A stretch of DNA of 21,524 bases from SFWF01 sp045591645 (GCA_045591645.1 JAZNTG010000071.1:1-21524); one strand, 5' to 3'. Positions 1 through 7,155 are shown, counted from the stretch's first letter. The notes: generated from the letters alone by a model not told the origin. Numbers and translations: made by a program.

Positions 1-44
1 TTTAAACTAATTCTACACGGATATCTGTGTCAGGTCAATAGTTA

Positions 45-73
45 TTGAAAAAAATAGGGTTATATGGTAAAAT
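45..73 (+). promoter_or_regulatory. Sigma-A promoter of the FTR-like/thioredoxin operon
   Basis: TTGAAA at 45-50, a 17-bp spacer and TAAAAT at 68-73, with TG at 65-66 giving an extended -10. The first gene starts about 30 bases downstream. A second TATAAT at 79-84 has no -35 at usable distance. Upstream, 15-30 is an imperfect palindrome around GGATATC of unknown role. Confidence 0.65.
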
Positions 74-104
74 AAAGGTATAATAATTTAAAAGGAGTGA
101 TACT

Positions 105-305
105 GTGGCTGTAAAGCTTAATGAAAACAAAGAGGTTGTAAAACGCATACGCGAGGGACTGAAAGCAAAGGGCGGTTACTGCCCCTGCAGACTTGAGATC
201 ATTGATGACAACAAGTGCATCTGTAAGGAATTCAAAGAGCAGATAGCCGATCCCGATTTTGAGGGCTACTGCCATTGTATGCTCTATTATAAATCAAAGG
301 ACTGA
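105..305 (+). CDS. Ferredoxin-thioredoxin reductase catalytic-chain-like Fe-S protein
   Basis: A 66-residue protein with GTG start and AAAGGAG seven bases upstream. It has six cysteines in three pairs: CPC at 26-28, CIC at 38-40 and CHC at 56-58, followed by MLYY. The ferredoxin-thioredoxin reductase catalytic chain has the same CPC/CPC/CHC order, in which four Cys bind a 4Fe-4S cluster and two form the redox-active disulfide. By analogy C28 and C58 would be the disulfide and C26, C38, C40, C56 the cluster ligands. Spacings differ from the plant/cyanobacterial protein (X9 then X15 here). No variable chain is encoded nearby. The gene ends six bases before thioredoxin, so it probably passes electrons from ferredoxin to that partner in the cytoplasm. 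The family call is fairly safe; the reaction is inferred. Confidence 0.85.
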   Translation: MAVKLNENKEVVKRIREGLKAKGGYCPCRLEIIDDNKCICKEFKEQIADPDFEGYCHCMLYYKSKD

Positions 306-311
306 TAAATT

Positions 312-623
312 ATGTCACTAATTAATATCACAAATGCAAATTTTGAGGCTGAAGTAATGAACAGCGATAAGCCTGTTCTTCTTGATTTCTGGGCTACCTG
401 GTGCGGCCCCTGCCAGATGATAGGACCTATCGTTCACGAAATTGCAGAGGAAAATGATAATATTAAGGTCGGCAAGGTAAATGTTGACGAGGAAATGAAG
501 CTTGCTATGAAATTCGGCATTCAGAGTATCCCGACCCTTGTGGTCATCAAAAACGGCAAGGCGATCGCTCAGTCAGTAGGATTTCAGTCCAAAGCTCAGA
601 TTTTAGCAATGTTAGAGGACTGA
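312..623 (+). CDS. trxA: Thioredoxin
   Basis: A 103-residue, single-domain cytoplasmic thioredoxin, the usual family length. The active site WCGPC is at residues 30-34 within FWATWCGPC, and the cis-proline region reads GIQSIPTLV. It reduces protein disulfides. It is the second gene of a two-gene operon behind the FTR-like Fe-S protein. No NADPH-thioredoxin reductase lies nearby, which fits ferredoxin-dependent rather than NADPH-dependent reduction (inference). ATG start; the preceding gene's AAAGGA near 296 may serve as ribosome binding site. Confidence 0.95.
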   Translation: MSLINITNANFEAEVMNSDKPVLLDFWATWCGPCQMIGPIVHEIAEENDNIKVGKVNVDEEMKLAMKFGIQSIPTLVVIKNGKAIAQSVGFQSKAQILAMLED

Positions 624-722
624 TTTTTAAGCAAAATTGCCGTTGACGCTTGCTTTAGAAATTGACTGATCTGACTGTCAGTTGTGTTTATAATAGCGTT
701 GAAACCAAAATACAAGCATTAA

Positions 723-755
723 AAAAGTTCGGAAGATTTTATCTTCCGAACTTTT
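723..755. terminator. Bidirectional rho-independent terminator
   Basis: A perfect 15-bp stem, AAAAGTTCGGAAGAT at 723-737 with its complement at 741-755, and a 3-base loop. The A/T ends give a T-run on either strand, so it can close both trxA (+) and the kinase gene (-) that converge here. Confidence 0.9.
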
Positions 756-758
756 AAT

Positions 759-1508
759 TTATACATATTCTACAACATCAACCCAGGAAAGAAGGAACTC
801 TCTTTCGTGCTCGTTGCCCTTTACTGACTGAGAAGCGGCAACAATAGGCATCCACTTCTGAACATATTGCTTTGCCGTGTCACTCTTTTTGCAGAAGAGG
901 TCAAGGTAGAGCTTAGCTGCCTCTTCATCCTTGTTGAGCATAAAGAGAAGATAGGTTCTTGCGGCATCGGCAGATGCGTTACCCTGTGTTGCGTGCGCCC
1001 AGTCGATTATATAAGCCTCGCCCTCGGGAGTGATGATTATATTACTGGGGTTCAGGTCACCGTGGCATACCTTCTTGTGCTTGGGCATACCCTCAAGACG
1101 AGCGTGAAGCTCATAGCGGGTAGTAGCATCAAGAGTAGTTTCGGATATTTTACGGTTCATCTTATCCTTGAGTTTGTTAAGCTGAGAACAGGTCTTTGAG
1201 TGAATCAGAAGCTGGATATCTACAAGCATTTCAAGATATTCAGCCTTTTTTTCAGGCTCGTTCTCCATCAGCTCTGCCAAGGTCTTACCTTCAATAAACT
1301 CGTATTCGATAGCCCATTTTCCGTCGATCATATTAACTCCGAGAATTTTCGGAATATTGAGTCCTGTTTCCTCAACACGCGCCTGATTAAGGGCTTCGTT
1401 CAGGATATCGGCTTTTGAATAGTGCTCATCGAAGAGTTTAATACAAATATCGCCGTCACGATAGATGGTCTTGTTTTTTCTTACTGAGATTATCTTATCA
1501 GGTGTCAT
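759..1508 (-). CDS. APH/choline-kinase-fold phosphotransferase
   Basis: A 249-residue protein kinase-like small-molecule kinase. Visible motifs: nucleotide-binding Lys at about 24, catalytic loop HGDLNPSN at 149-156 (the Brenner motif HxDxxxxN), and the metal-binding Asp in IIDWAH at about 169. These place it in the aminoglycoside phosphotransferase/choline kinase superfamily. Nothing fixes the substrate and I see no basis to call it a resistance gene. It begins 12 bases after the adhE stop behind a strong AGGAGG, so it is the distal gene of an adhE operon and should follow adhE regulation. A metabolite kinase is the conservative reading. Confidence 0.85.
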   Translation of the reverse strand: MTPDKIISVRKNKTIYRDGDICIKLFDEHYSKADILNEALNQARVEETGLNIPKILGVNMIDGKWAIEYEFIEGKTLAELMENEPEKKAEYLEMLVDIQLLIHSKTCSQLNKLKDKMNRKISETTLDATTRYELHARLEGMPKHKKVCHGDLNPSNIIITPEGEAYIIDWAHATQGNASADAARTYLLFMLNKDEEAAKLYLDLFCKKSDTAKQYVQKWMPIVAASQSVKGNEHEREFLLSWVDVVEYV

Positions 1509-1520
1509 TTTAACTCCTCC

Positions 1521-4172
1521 TTATGCCTTTATCTGTGAAGCGTCGGGCTTGATTTCTTCTTCGAAATGCTTGCCGTAATACGCATTGAGATACATCTGCT
1601 TGATCTCGCTCATAAGCGGGTAGCGAGGGTTAGCACCTGTGCACTGATCATCAAATGCCTGCTCGACCATATCGTCGAGGTTGTCAAGGAAGTACTGTTC
1701 GTCAATACCGTAATCCTTGATGGTATCCTTGATTCCGACCTTTTTCTTGAGGTCATTGATAGCAGCGATAAGACCTTCAAGCTTTTCTTTGTCGGTCTCG
1801 CCCTTGATTCCGAGATAGTCGGCAACCTCTGCGTAGCGCGCGAGGGTGTGAGGATGATCGTACTGCGAGAAGGTACCCATCTTTGCGGGAGCTTCTTCAG
1901 CATTGAATCTGAGAACCTCTTCAATCATAAGAGCGTTAGCTACACCGTGGGGCAGGTGGTGGAAAGCGCCGAGCTTGTGAGCCATAGAGTGGCATACACC
2001 GAGGAACGCGTTTGCGAAAGCCATACCTGCCATTGTTGCGGCATTAGCCATTTTTTCACGTGCTTCCACATCTGTCTGTCCGTTATCATAAGCGCGGGGC
2101 AGATATTCGAAAACAGTCTTTAGTGCTTTAAGAGCAAGACCGTCGGTATAATCGGTCGCGAGCATAGCGGCATAAGCCTCAAGCGCGTGGGTAACAGCAT
2201 CAATACCCGAAGCGGCGGTAAGACCGCAGGGTGCAGACATATGGAAATCGGTATCAACGATAGCCATATTGGGAAGAAGCTCATAGTCTGCAAGAGGATA
2301 TTTGATACCCGTCTTCTCATCGGTAATAACTGCGAAAGGAGTAACCTCTGAGCCTGTACCTGCAGAGGTCGGAATAGCTATGAAATAAGCTTTCTCACCC
2401 ATCTTGGGGAAGGTGTATACACGCTTGCGTATATCTATAAAGCGCATAGCCATATCCAGAAAGTCTGCGTCGGGGTGTTCATACATTACCCACATGATCT
2501 TTGCGGCATCCATCGCAGAGCCGCCGCCGAGCGCGATGATGGTGTCGGGCTTAAATGCTGCCATCTGTGCTGCACCCTCTTTAGCTGAAGCGAGGGTCGG
2601 ATCGGGGGCAACGTTGAAAAATGTTGTATGAACGATACCCATTTCATCTAATTTGTCGGTAATAGGCTTGGTGTAGCCGTTCTCGTAAAGGAAGGTATCG
2701 GTTACGATGAAGGCACGCTTCTTGCCCATAACATTTTTAAGCTCGTCAAGGGCTACCGGCAGGCATCCCTTCTTGATATATATCTTTTCAGGAGCCCTGA
2801 ACCAAAGCATATTTTCCCTTCTTTCAGCAACAGTTTTAATATTTATAAGGTGCTTTACGCCGACATTTTCAGAAACCGAGTTTCCGCCCCACGAACCGCA
2901 TCCGAGTGTGAGCGAGGGAGCAAGCTTGAAGTTGTAAAGGTCTCCGATACCGCCGTGAGAAGAGGGGGTGTTGACAAGTATGCGGCAGGTCTTCATACGA
3001 GCAGCGAAGATATCTAGCTTTTCTCTTTCGGTAACATCGTTAAGATATACAGAAGAGGTGTGACCGTAGCCGCCGTCTGCAACAAGCTGTTCTGCCTTTT
3101 GTACTGCATCCTCAAAGCTATTAGCCTTGTACATTGCAAGTACGGGGCTGAGCTTTTCGTGAGCGAATTCCTCAGAAAGCTCGACGCTTTCAACTTCACC
3201 TATAAGAATCTTAGTGCCTGTGGGAACAGTGATACCTGCAAGCTCAGCGATCTTAGCCGCCTTCTGTCCTACGATCTTAGCGTTGAGGGCACCGTTAATT
3301 ATGATAGTCTTTCTGACCTTTTCGATCTCTTCGGGGTCGAGGAAATAGCATCCGCGAGCAGCAAACTCGGTCTTGACAGCATCATAAATATCCTCCATTA
3401 CGATTATCGACTGTTCAGAAGCACAGATCATACCGTTGTCGAAGGTTTTGGAATGAATGATAGAGTTAACTGCGAGAAGAATATCCGCAGAAGAGTCGAT
3501 GATAGCGGGGGTGTTGCCTGCGCCGACACCGAGAGCCGGCTTGCCGCTCGAATAAGCGGCTTTTACCATTCCGGGACCGCCTGTTGCGAGAATAATATCG
3601 GCTTCCTTCATAACAAGGTTAGTCATCTCAAGAGAGGGAACGTCTATCCAGTCGATAATCCCCTCGGGAGCGCCAGCTGCAACGGCTGCTTCAAGCACAA
3701 GCTTTGCGGCTGCGATAGTACTGTTCTTTGCGCGGGGATGGGGCGAAATTATGATAGCGTTTCTTGTTTTCAAAGCTAAAAGACACTTGAATATAGCGGT
3801 AGAAGTCGGGTTAGTGGTCGGAATAACCGCCGCGATAACACCGATGGGCTCTGCAATCTTCTTTGTGCCGAAGGCCTTATCCTCTTCAATAACACCGCAG
3901 GTTTTGGTATCCTTATATGCATTGTAAATATACTCAGCAGCATAGTTGTTCTTGATGACCTTGTCTTCAACTACGCCCATACCTGTTTCCTCTACAGCCA
4001 TTTTTGCAAGCGGAATTCTTGCCTTATTGGCGGCAGAAGCGGCGGCGAGGAAGATCTTGTCTACCTGCTCCTGAGTATAGGTAGCAAATATTTTCTGAGC
4101 TGCTCTGACACGTGCGATAGCTTCCTCAAGCTTTTCCACACCGTCGATGATTTCGTAAACCTTGTTTTCCAT
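1521..4172 (-). CDS. adhE: Bifunctional acetaldehyde-CoA/alcohol dehydrogenase
   Basis: 883 residues, the normal AdhE length. It reduces acetyl-CoA to acetaldehyde and then ethanol, spending two NADH. The N-terminal aldehyde dehydrogenase domain (about 1-440) has the cofactor-region sequence GVGAGNTPAI at about 215-224 and the catalytic Cys near 250 in GMICASEQS. The C-terminal iron-type alcohol dehydrogenase domain (about 455-870) has GGGSAMDAAK and the metal-site sequences GIDAVTHALEAY, HSMAHKLGAFHHLPHG. Family members form cytoplasmic spirosomes. ATG start with CAGGAGG upstream. Its promoter carries a Rex-like box over the -10 and a palindrome shared with the upstream lysR gene, so control by NADH/NAD and by the LysR protein is likely. 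Confidence 0.97.
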   Translation of the reverse strand: MENKVYEIIDGVEKLEEAIARVRAAQKIFATYTQEQVDKIFLAAASAANKARIPLAKMAVEETGMGVVEDKVIKNNYAAEYIYNAYKDTKTCGVIEEDKAFGTKKIAEPIGVIAAVIPTTNPTSTAIFKCLLALKTRNAIIISPHPRAKNSTIAAAKLVLEAAVAAGAPEGIIDWIDVPSLEMTNLVMKEADIILATGGPGMVKAAYSSGKPALGVGAGNTPAIIDSSADILLAVNSIIHSKTFDNGMICASEQSIIVMEDIYDAVKTEFAARGCYFLDPEEIEKVRKTIIINGALNAKIVGQKAAKIAELAGITVPTGTKILIGEVESVELSEEFAHEKLSPVLAMYKANSFEDAVQKAEQLVADGGYGHTSSVYLNDVTEREKLDIFAARMKTCRILVNTPSSHGGIGDLYNFKLAPSLTLGCGSWGGNSVSENVGVKHLINIKTVAERRENMLWFRAPEKIYIKKGCLPVALDELKNVMGKKRAFIVTDTFLYENGYTKPITDKLDEMGIVHTTFFNVAPDPTLASAKEGAAQMAAFKPDTIIALGGGSAMDAAKIMWVMYEHPDADFLDMAMRFIDIRKRVYTFPKMGEKAYFIAIPTSAGTGSEVTPFAVITDEKTGIKYPLADYELLPNMAIVDTDFHMSAPCGLTAASGIDAVTHALEAYAAMLATDYTDGLALKALKTVFEYLPRAYDNGQTDVEAREKMANAATMAGMAFANAFLGVCHSMAHKLGAFHHLPHGVANALMIEEVLRFNAEEAPAKMGTFSQYDHPHTLARYAEVADYLGIKGETDKEKLEGLIAAINDLKKKVGIKDTIKDYGIDEQYFLDNLDDMVEQAFDDQCTGANPRYPLMSEIKQMYLNAYYGKHFEEEIKPDASQIKA

Positions 4173-4218
4173 TTTGTCCTCCTGAAATAAAGGATTTATA
4201 TACTACTCTTTTTGGAGT

Positions 4219-4236
4219 TCGTTATTATTTTAACAA
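4219..4236 (-). promoter_or_regulatory. Candidate Rex operator of adhE
   Basis: The plus strand reads TCGTTAT-TATT-TTAACAA. Against the clostridial Rex consensus TTGTTAA-N4-TTAACAA it matches 12 of 14 defined positions, with one half perfect. It covers the -10 (4227-4232) and predicted start of adhE. Rex is an NADH-sensing repressor known to control fermentative adhE genes, so derepression at high NADH is expected. rex itself is not in the window. Confidence 0.75.
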
Positions 4237-4255
4237 CCCTTAATCGTGATTTCAA
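4227..4255 (-). promoter_or_regulatory. adhE promoter
   Basis: Minus-strand TTGAAA (4250-4255), 17-bp spacer, TAAAAT (4227-4232). The start point would be near 4220, giving a leader of about 48 bases. Confidence 0.75.
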
Positions 4256-4292
4256 ATATCAGTTTGTTATATGGGGATATCAAAAATGATAT
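4256..4292 (-). promoter_or_regulatory. Candidate LysR-regulator site upstream of adhE
   Basis: ATATCAAAAATGATAT at 4277-4292 is a near-palindrome differing in one base from the perfect palindrome on the lysR promoter at 5260-5275. Its centre is about 64 bp upstream of the predicted adhE start, the classical position of a LysR recognition site. A half-site ATATCA recurs at 4256-4261, 21 bp (two helical turns) away and adjacent to the -35, where the activation site normally lies. Binding by the neighbouring LysR protein is inferred. Confidence 0.65.
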
Positions 4293-4300
4293 ATCTATTT

Positions 4301-5221
4301 TTACAGGTATTTTCTTTTAGCAGAAACTATTTCTGATATAAACTTTTTATCCAAAGGAGATAGCTTATAGCCATTTTTATAAATAAGCATATCCTTGTAT
4401 ACCTTACGGTTTTCGTCACATTCGCGCTGAACGAGACCGTAACGGCGAAGCGCTTTATCCGATGTGGGCGATACCCACATAAAGGTTTCGTGATTTGAGC
4501 TGAGCAGATCCATCTGGCTTCCGCGCTCAAATACAAATATTCTGCGGTTTATGTTGTCTGGCAGCTCTTCCTTTACGACCTTTGCAAGCGAAAGAGAAGG
4601 AACATAGGGATCGGCGTGAGCGATTTCTATGAAGGGCTTTAAATCGCAATAACGGATATGCTCCTTTTTGGCAAGAGAGCTTTTCTCGCTCATTATAAGC
4701 TTGTAGGAAAATTCGGCAATAAGCTCGTATTTGAGCCCCTTTTCTTCAAGCAAAGCCTTAAAATAGTTGTCATAGTTTTCGGCATAACGGATTATTCCGA
4801 GAGTATAGTCCGAATCAACCAGATTGTTAATAGTGCGCTTGGAGTTGGTCTCCTTATAGAAAAGCTCATATGCCTCAGCATCAACAGTCTTAGAAAATTC
4901 TGTAAATGCTTCGGAAATATAGCTTGCACGCGGCACCGACACCGAAAATCTTTTCTTGATAGGACGGTCGTCCTTATACATAAGCTCGACCTGATCAATA
5001 TGACGAAGCAGTTCTTTAGCATAGCCGATAAATTCTTCACCCTGAGCAGTCGGGCGCATACCCTTCGGAGTGCGCTCAAAAATAGTGATGCCGAGGTCAC
5101 CTTCAAGCTCCTTTATTGAACGGCTGAGATTAGGCTGCGCTATAATAAGGTTTTCTGCCGCCTTGTTTAATGAGCCGACACGCGCGACTTCAACAGCGTA
5201 TTTTAAATGTAATATATTCAC
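4301..5221 (-). CDS. LysR-type transcriptional regulator
   Basis: 306 residues from the GTG at 5219-5221, close to the family's usual 300. The N-terminal winged helix-turn-helix includes SLNKAAENLIIAQPNLSRSI and the wing LGITIFERTPKG; the rest is the effector-binding domain. An in-frame ORF continues upstream to 5335, but that extension reaches through the promoter and lacks family similarity, while AAAAGGCGG lies just before the GTG. The gene stands immediately upstream of adhE on the same strand, and matching palindromes sit on both promoters. That suggests autoregulation plus control of adhE. The effector cannot be read from sequence. Confidence 0.9.
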   Translation of the reverse strand: MNILHLKYAVEVARVGSLNKAAENLIIAQPNLSRSIKELEGDLGITIFERTPKGMRPTAQGEEFIGYAKELLRHIDQVELMYKDDRPIKKRFSVSVPRASYISEAFTEFSKTVDAEAYELFYKETNSKRTINNLVDSDYTLGIIRYAENYDNYFKALLEEKGLKYELIAEFSYKLIMSEKSSLAKKEHIRYCDLKPFIEIAHADPYVPSLSLAKVVKEELPDNINRRIFVFERGSQMDLLSSNHETFMWVSPTSDKALRRYGLVQRECDENRKVYKDMLIYKNGYKLSPLDKKFISEIVSAKRKYL

Positions 5222-5259
5222 CGTGACACCGCCTTTTAGAAAACTTTCTGCAATTAAGT

Positions 5260-5275
5260 ATATCATAAATGATAT
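5260..5275. promoter_or_regulatory. Perfect palindrome on the lysR promoter
   Basis: ATATCAT-AA-ATGATAT, 7-bp arms around two bases. It overlaps the lysR -10 (5272-5277), as expected for an autorepression site, and matches the adhE site at 4277-4292 in 15 of 16 bases. Confidence 0.65.
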
Positions 5276-5300
5276 AAAAACAAAATAGTTTTGTTGACAA
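5272..5300 (-). promoter_or_regulatory. lysR promoter
   Basis: Minus-strand TTGTCA (5295-5300), 17-bp spacer, TTATAT (5272-5277). Its -35 occupies the same bases as the divergent transporter promoter's -35. Confidence 0.6.
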
Positions 5301-5322
5301 AATATATTTTCGGTGGTAAAAT
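5294..5322 (+). promoter_or_regulatory. Promoter of the preQ1 riboswitch-transporter unit
   Basis: TTGACA (5294-5299), 17-bp spacer, TAAAAT (5317-5322): near consensus. The RNA would start near 5329, just before the riboswitch P1 stem. Confidence 0.8.
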
Positions 5323-5334
5323 CTCCTTGTCGCA

Positions 5335-5431
5335 AGACAGACAGTTCGAAACCATCCTGTCTATAAACAAAACTACGGGAAACTGATAAGTGATTTTGCG
5401 CCCGTAGAGTATATTCTGCGGGCGCCTTTTT
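5335..5431 (+). ncRNA. preQ1-type riboswitch with transcription terminator
   Basis: Stem P1 is AGACAG (5339-5344) with CTGTCT (5357-5362) enclosing a 12-base loop beginning TTCG. It is followed by the A-rich tail ATAAACAAAACTAC (5363-5376), the hallmark arrangement of preQ1 aptamers (stem-loop plus tail folding into a pseudoknot). CTACGGG at 5373-5379 is fully complementary to CCCGTAG at 5401-5407 inside the terminator, giving a mutually exclusive antiterminator. Ligand-bound RNA should sequester the tail and terminate. The downstream gene is a queuosine-precursor transporter, which supports the ligand. Class I fits the stem, loop and tail best; class III cannot be excluded by eye. Confidence 0.8.
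5398..5431 (+). terminator. Riboswitch expression-platform terminator
   Basis: An 11-bp stem, GCGCCCGTAGA (5398-5408) with TCTGCGGGCGC (5415-5425; one G-U pair), loop of six, then CTTTTT to 5431. The 5' arm is shared with the antiterminator. Confidence 0.85.
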
Positions 5432-5452
5432 CAGTTTCGGAAGGGATATTTT

Positions 5453-6154
5453 ATGAATGAAATTTTGCTTATACTTTCTCTTGTTGTCATATACGGAGGA
5501 GTCCTTCTTGCTTACCGATTTTTCGGTAAAGCGGGGCTTTTCGCCTATACCGTTATTGCGACAATACTCGCCAATATCGAGGTTTTAGTCTTGGTTGATG
5601 CCTTCGGTATGGAACAGACCCTCGGTAATGTTCTTTTTGCGTCAACCTATCTCATAACCGATATTCTCTCCGAGAATGAATCTAAAAAAGCGGCAAACCG
5701 AGCGGTCAATATAGGAATTTTTGCCGCTGTCGCCATGGTAATTATTTCGCAGTCTTGGTTTTTGTACGAAAAAAGCGCAAACGATTGGGTCACCCCGTCG
5801 CTGAGCGGTGTTTTCTCGACAACGCCGAGATTAATACTGGCGTCGCTGGTTGGCTATATCGTATCCCAGAAGCTTGATGTTGTCCTTTACCATAAATGGT
5901 GGGAGTGGTCGAGCAAAAAATGGGGCGACAGCCACCGATTTTTATGGCTTCGCAATAACGGCTCGACCCTCGTTTCCCAGATAATCAATACCGTACTTTT
6001 CAATACTGTCGCATTCTTCGGAATGTATGATACAGCGACCTTTGTTTCAATACTTGTTTCGAGCTATGTGATCTATATTTTTACAAGTCTGCTCGACACA
6101 CCGATAGTATATATTGCAAGGCAAATGAAAGAAAAAGGCAACATACCCGAGTAA
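5453..6154 (+). CDS. Queuosine precursor transporter (YhhQ/VUT family)
   Basis: A 233-residue integral membrane protein with about six hydrophobic segments, the first at residues 3-22. Features typical of the YhhQ/DUF165 family are NVLFASTYLITDILSE near 60-75, with acidic residues in a membrane context, and a C-terminal LLDTPIVYIAR segment. The family imports 7-cyano- or 7-aminomethyl-7-deazaguanine for queuosine tRNA modification. The riboswitch immediately upstream independently supports this role. GGAAGGG precedes the ATG. No queuosine synthesis gene is next to it, so salvage of the precursor is likely. Whether this is best called yhhQ or a queT-type analogue is not decided here. Confidence 0.9.
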   Translation: MNEILLILSLVVIYGGVLLAYRFFGKAGLFAYTVIATILANIEVLVLVDAFGMEQTLGNVLFASTYLITDILSENESKKAANRAVNIGIFAAVAMVIISQSWFLYEKSANDWVTPSLSGVFSTTPRLILASLVGYIVSQKLDVVLYHKWWEWSSKKWGDSHRFLWLRNNGSTLVSQIINTVLFNTVAFFGMYDTATFVSILVSSYVIYIFTSLLDTPIVYIARQMKEKGNIPE

Positions 6155-6156
6155 AG

Positions 6157-6190
6157 CAAAAGCCGTCCGAATATTCGGACGGCTTTTGTT
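6157..6190. terminator. Terminator of the transporter gene
   Basis: A perfect 32-base palindrome at 6157-6188 (arms of up to 16 bp, core AGCCGTCCGAAT) beginning two bases after the stop codon; TTTTGTTT follows on the plus strand and a T-rich end exists on the other. Confidence 0.9.
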
Positions 6191-6391
6191 TATATGCTTC
6201 AGGTCAAGTCTCAATATTCTTTTTAGGGCGTTGAAATTTGCGTTTTAATCAAAATTGAACGTCAATAGAATTACATTTCCTTTAAGCAAACTGTCCAGTA
6301 ATACTCAAAAGGGATAATTGCTATATTTTAAAAATCAGATCACTCAACAATACAGTTTTTCTTAAAATCATAGCACAAAAAGTTAAATCCC
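6191..6391. other. AT-rich gap without a recognisable gene
   Basis: About 200 bases with stops in all frames on the plus strand. On the minus strand short open stretches are broken by several stops, so a degraded coding remnant is possible but no family is recognisable. No promoter, tRNA or strong hairpin seen. Confidence 0.5.
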
Positions 6392-6451
6392 GAGATGGTT
6401 TTGCATTATAAACCTAATTGCTTAGATTCTTTGATATCAGCCTGTGATGCT
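6392..6451 (-). repeat. Decayed copy of the ppdK 3' end
   Basis: This stretch aligns without gaps to 7217-7276, the last codons, stop and start of the terminator of ppdK, at a constant offset of 825 bases. In the core 6401-6451 about 44 of 51 bases match, including TTATAAACCTAATT and TTAGATTCTTTGATA shared almost intact. Read in the ppdK frame it gives ...QADIKESKQLGL-stop versus the real ...QAAIKESK-stop, so the original stop codon has changed. Confidence 0.8.
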
Positions 6452-6469
6452 ATACGCAAAATAGGGAAA

Positions 6470-7120
6470 TTATTTAATCCGTTTTTTACACCAACCGAAC
6501 AGGGTTTTGGACATTTCATTAAAGTCGATTGTTTCCCCATTTTTCAGTTTTATAAAGGTGTCAACAATCACTTTTTCGTCAATAGATACCAGTGTGGATA
6601 ATTCCTTTTGATGACAAATATATTTTCCCGTTTCCCTGAAATATATTGCCTGTATTACAAAAGAAGCAGATTTATATAGTCCTTTTACGATGTCTTCGCT
6701 TTTTTCATAGAGCATATTATGAACACAACCGTGATAGATATTGCACACACCAATTTTGATTGCTCGGTTAATCGCCGTGTCGTTAATTAGAGGCAATAAT
6801 TCATCAAGACTTCCCGTAATCGGCTTTGTATCATAATAGAACTGAAAAAGGTCGGAAGTTTCCCAATTTAAAATTTCTTCTTTACCTGAAAGAAAATTGT
6901 AAATCAATTCTCTGTGGGGCAAAGTATCCAGCATCGCATTATAGACCTGAATATCCGAAGTGGATAGTTCATCCAGTATTACAACCATATCAACATCGCT
7001 TGTTTCGGTTGCTTCGCCACGGGCAAAACTACCCTGCAAACCAACAAACCACACACGATTTTCAAAGGTTTGATTTAATGCTTTCAAAAAAACTTCTATC
7101 CAAGTTTTAATATCTATCAT
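6470..7120 (-). CDS. Nucleotidyltransferase (DNA polymerase beta superfamily)
   Basis: A 216-residue protein. The N-terminal nucleotidyltransferase signature is GSFARGEATETSDVDMVV at residues 30-47, with the GS turn and two metal-binding aspartates (42 and 44). The remaining two thirds is helical and resembles the accessory region of small antibiotic-type nucleotidyltransferases, but I cannot name a substrate. ATG at 7120 with GAGGT upstream. The gene is visibly more AT-rich than adhE or ppdK beside it and lies between ppdK's 3' end and a decayed copy of it, which points to acquisition by insertion. It could be a drug-modifying enzyme, an orphan metabolite nucleotidyltransferase, or a stray MNT-like protein; no HEPN partner is present. 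Confidence 0.8.
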   Translation of the reverse strand: MIDIKTWIEVFLKALNQTFENRVWFVGLQGSFARGEATETSDVDMVVILDELSTSDIQVYNAMLDTLPHRELIYNFLSGKEEILNWETSDLFQFYYDTKPITGSLDELLPLINDTAINRAIKIGVCNIYHGCVHNMLYEKSEDIVKGLYKSASFVIQAIYFRETGKYICHQKELSTLVSIDEKVIVDTFIKLKNGETIDFNEMSKTLFGWCKKRIK

Positions 7121-7155
7121 TTTTATTACCTCATGGATTTTTCATAGTTTGTAAT

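Noticed and set aside
662..694. Promoter-like TTGACT...TATAAT after trxA
   Set aside because: The spacer is 21 bp, and only a terminator follows on that strand. The nearby CTGAC-T-GTCAG is short enough to be chance.
3060..3779. 239-residue plus-strand frame opposite adhE
   Set aside because: Antisense to an intact conserved gene, no recognisable protein features, Cys/Ser-rich composition typical of a shadow frame.
5222..5335. N-terminal extension of the LysR protein to 344 residues
   Set aside because: It would encode the promoter and palindrome region, has no ribosome binding site and no similarity to LysR N-termini.
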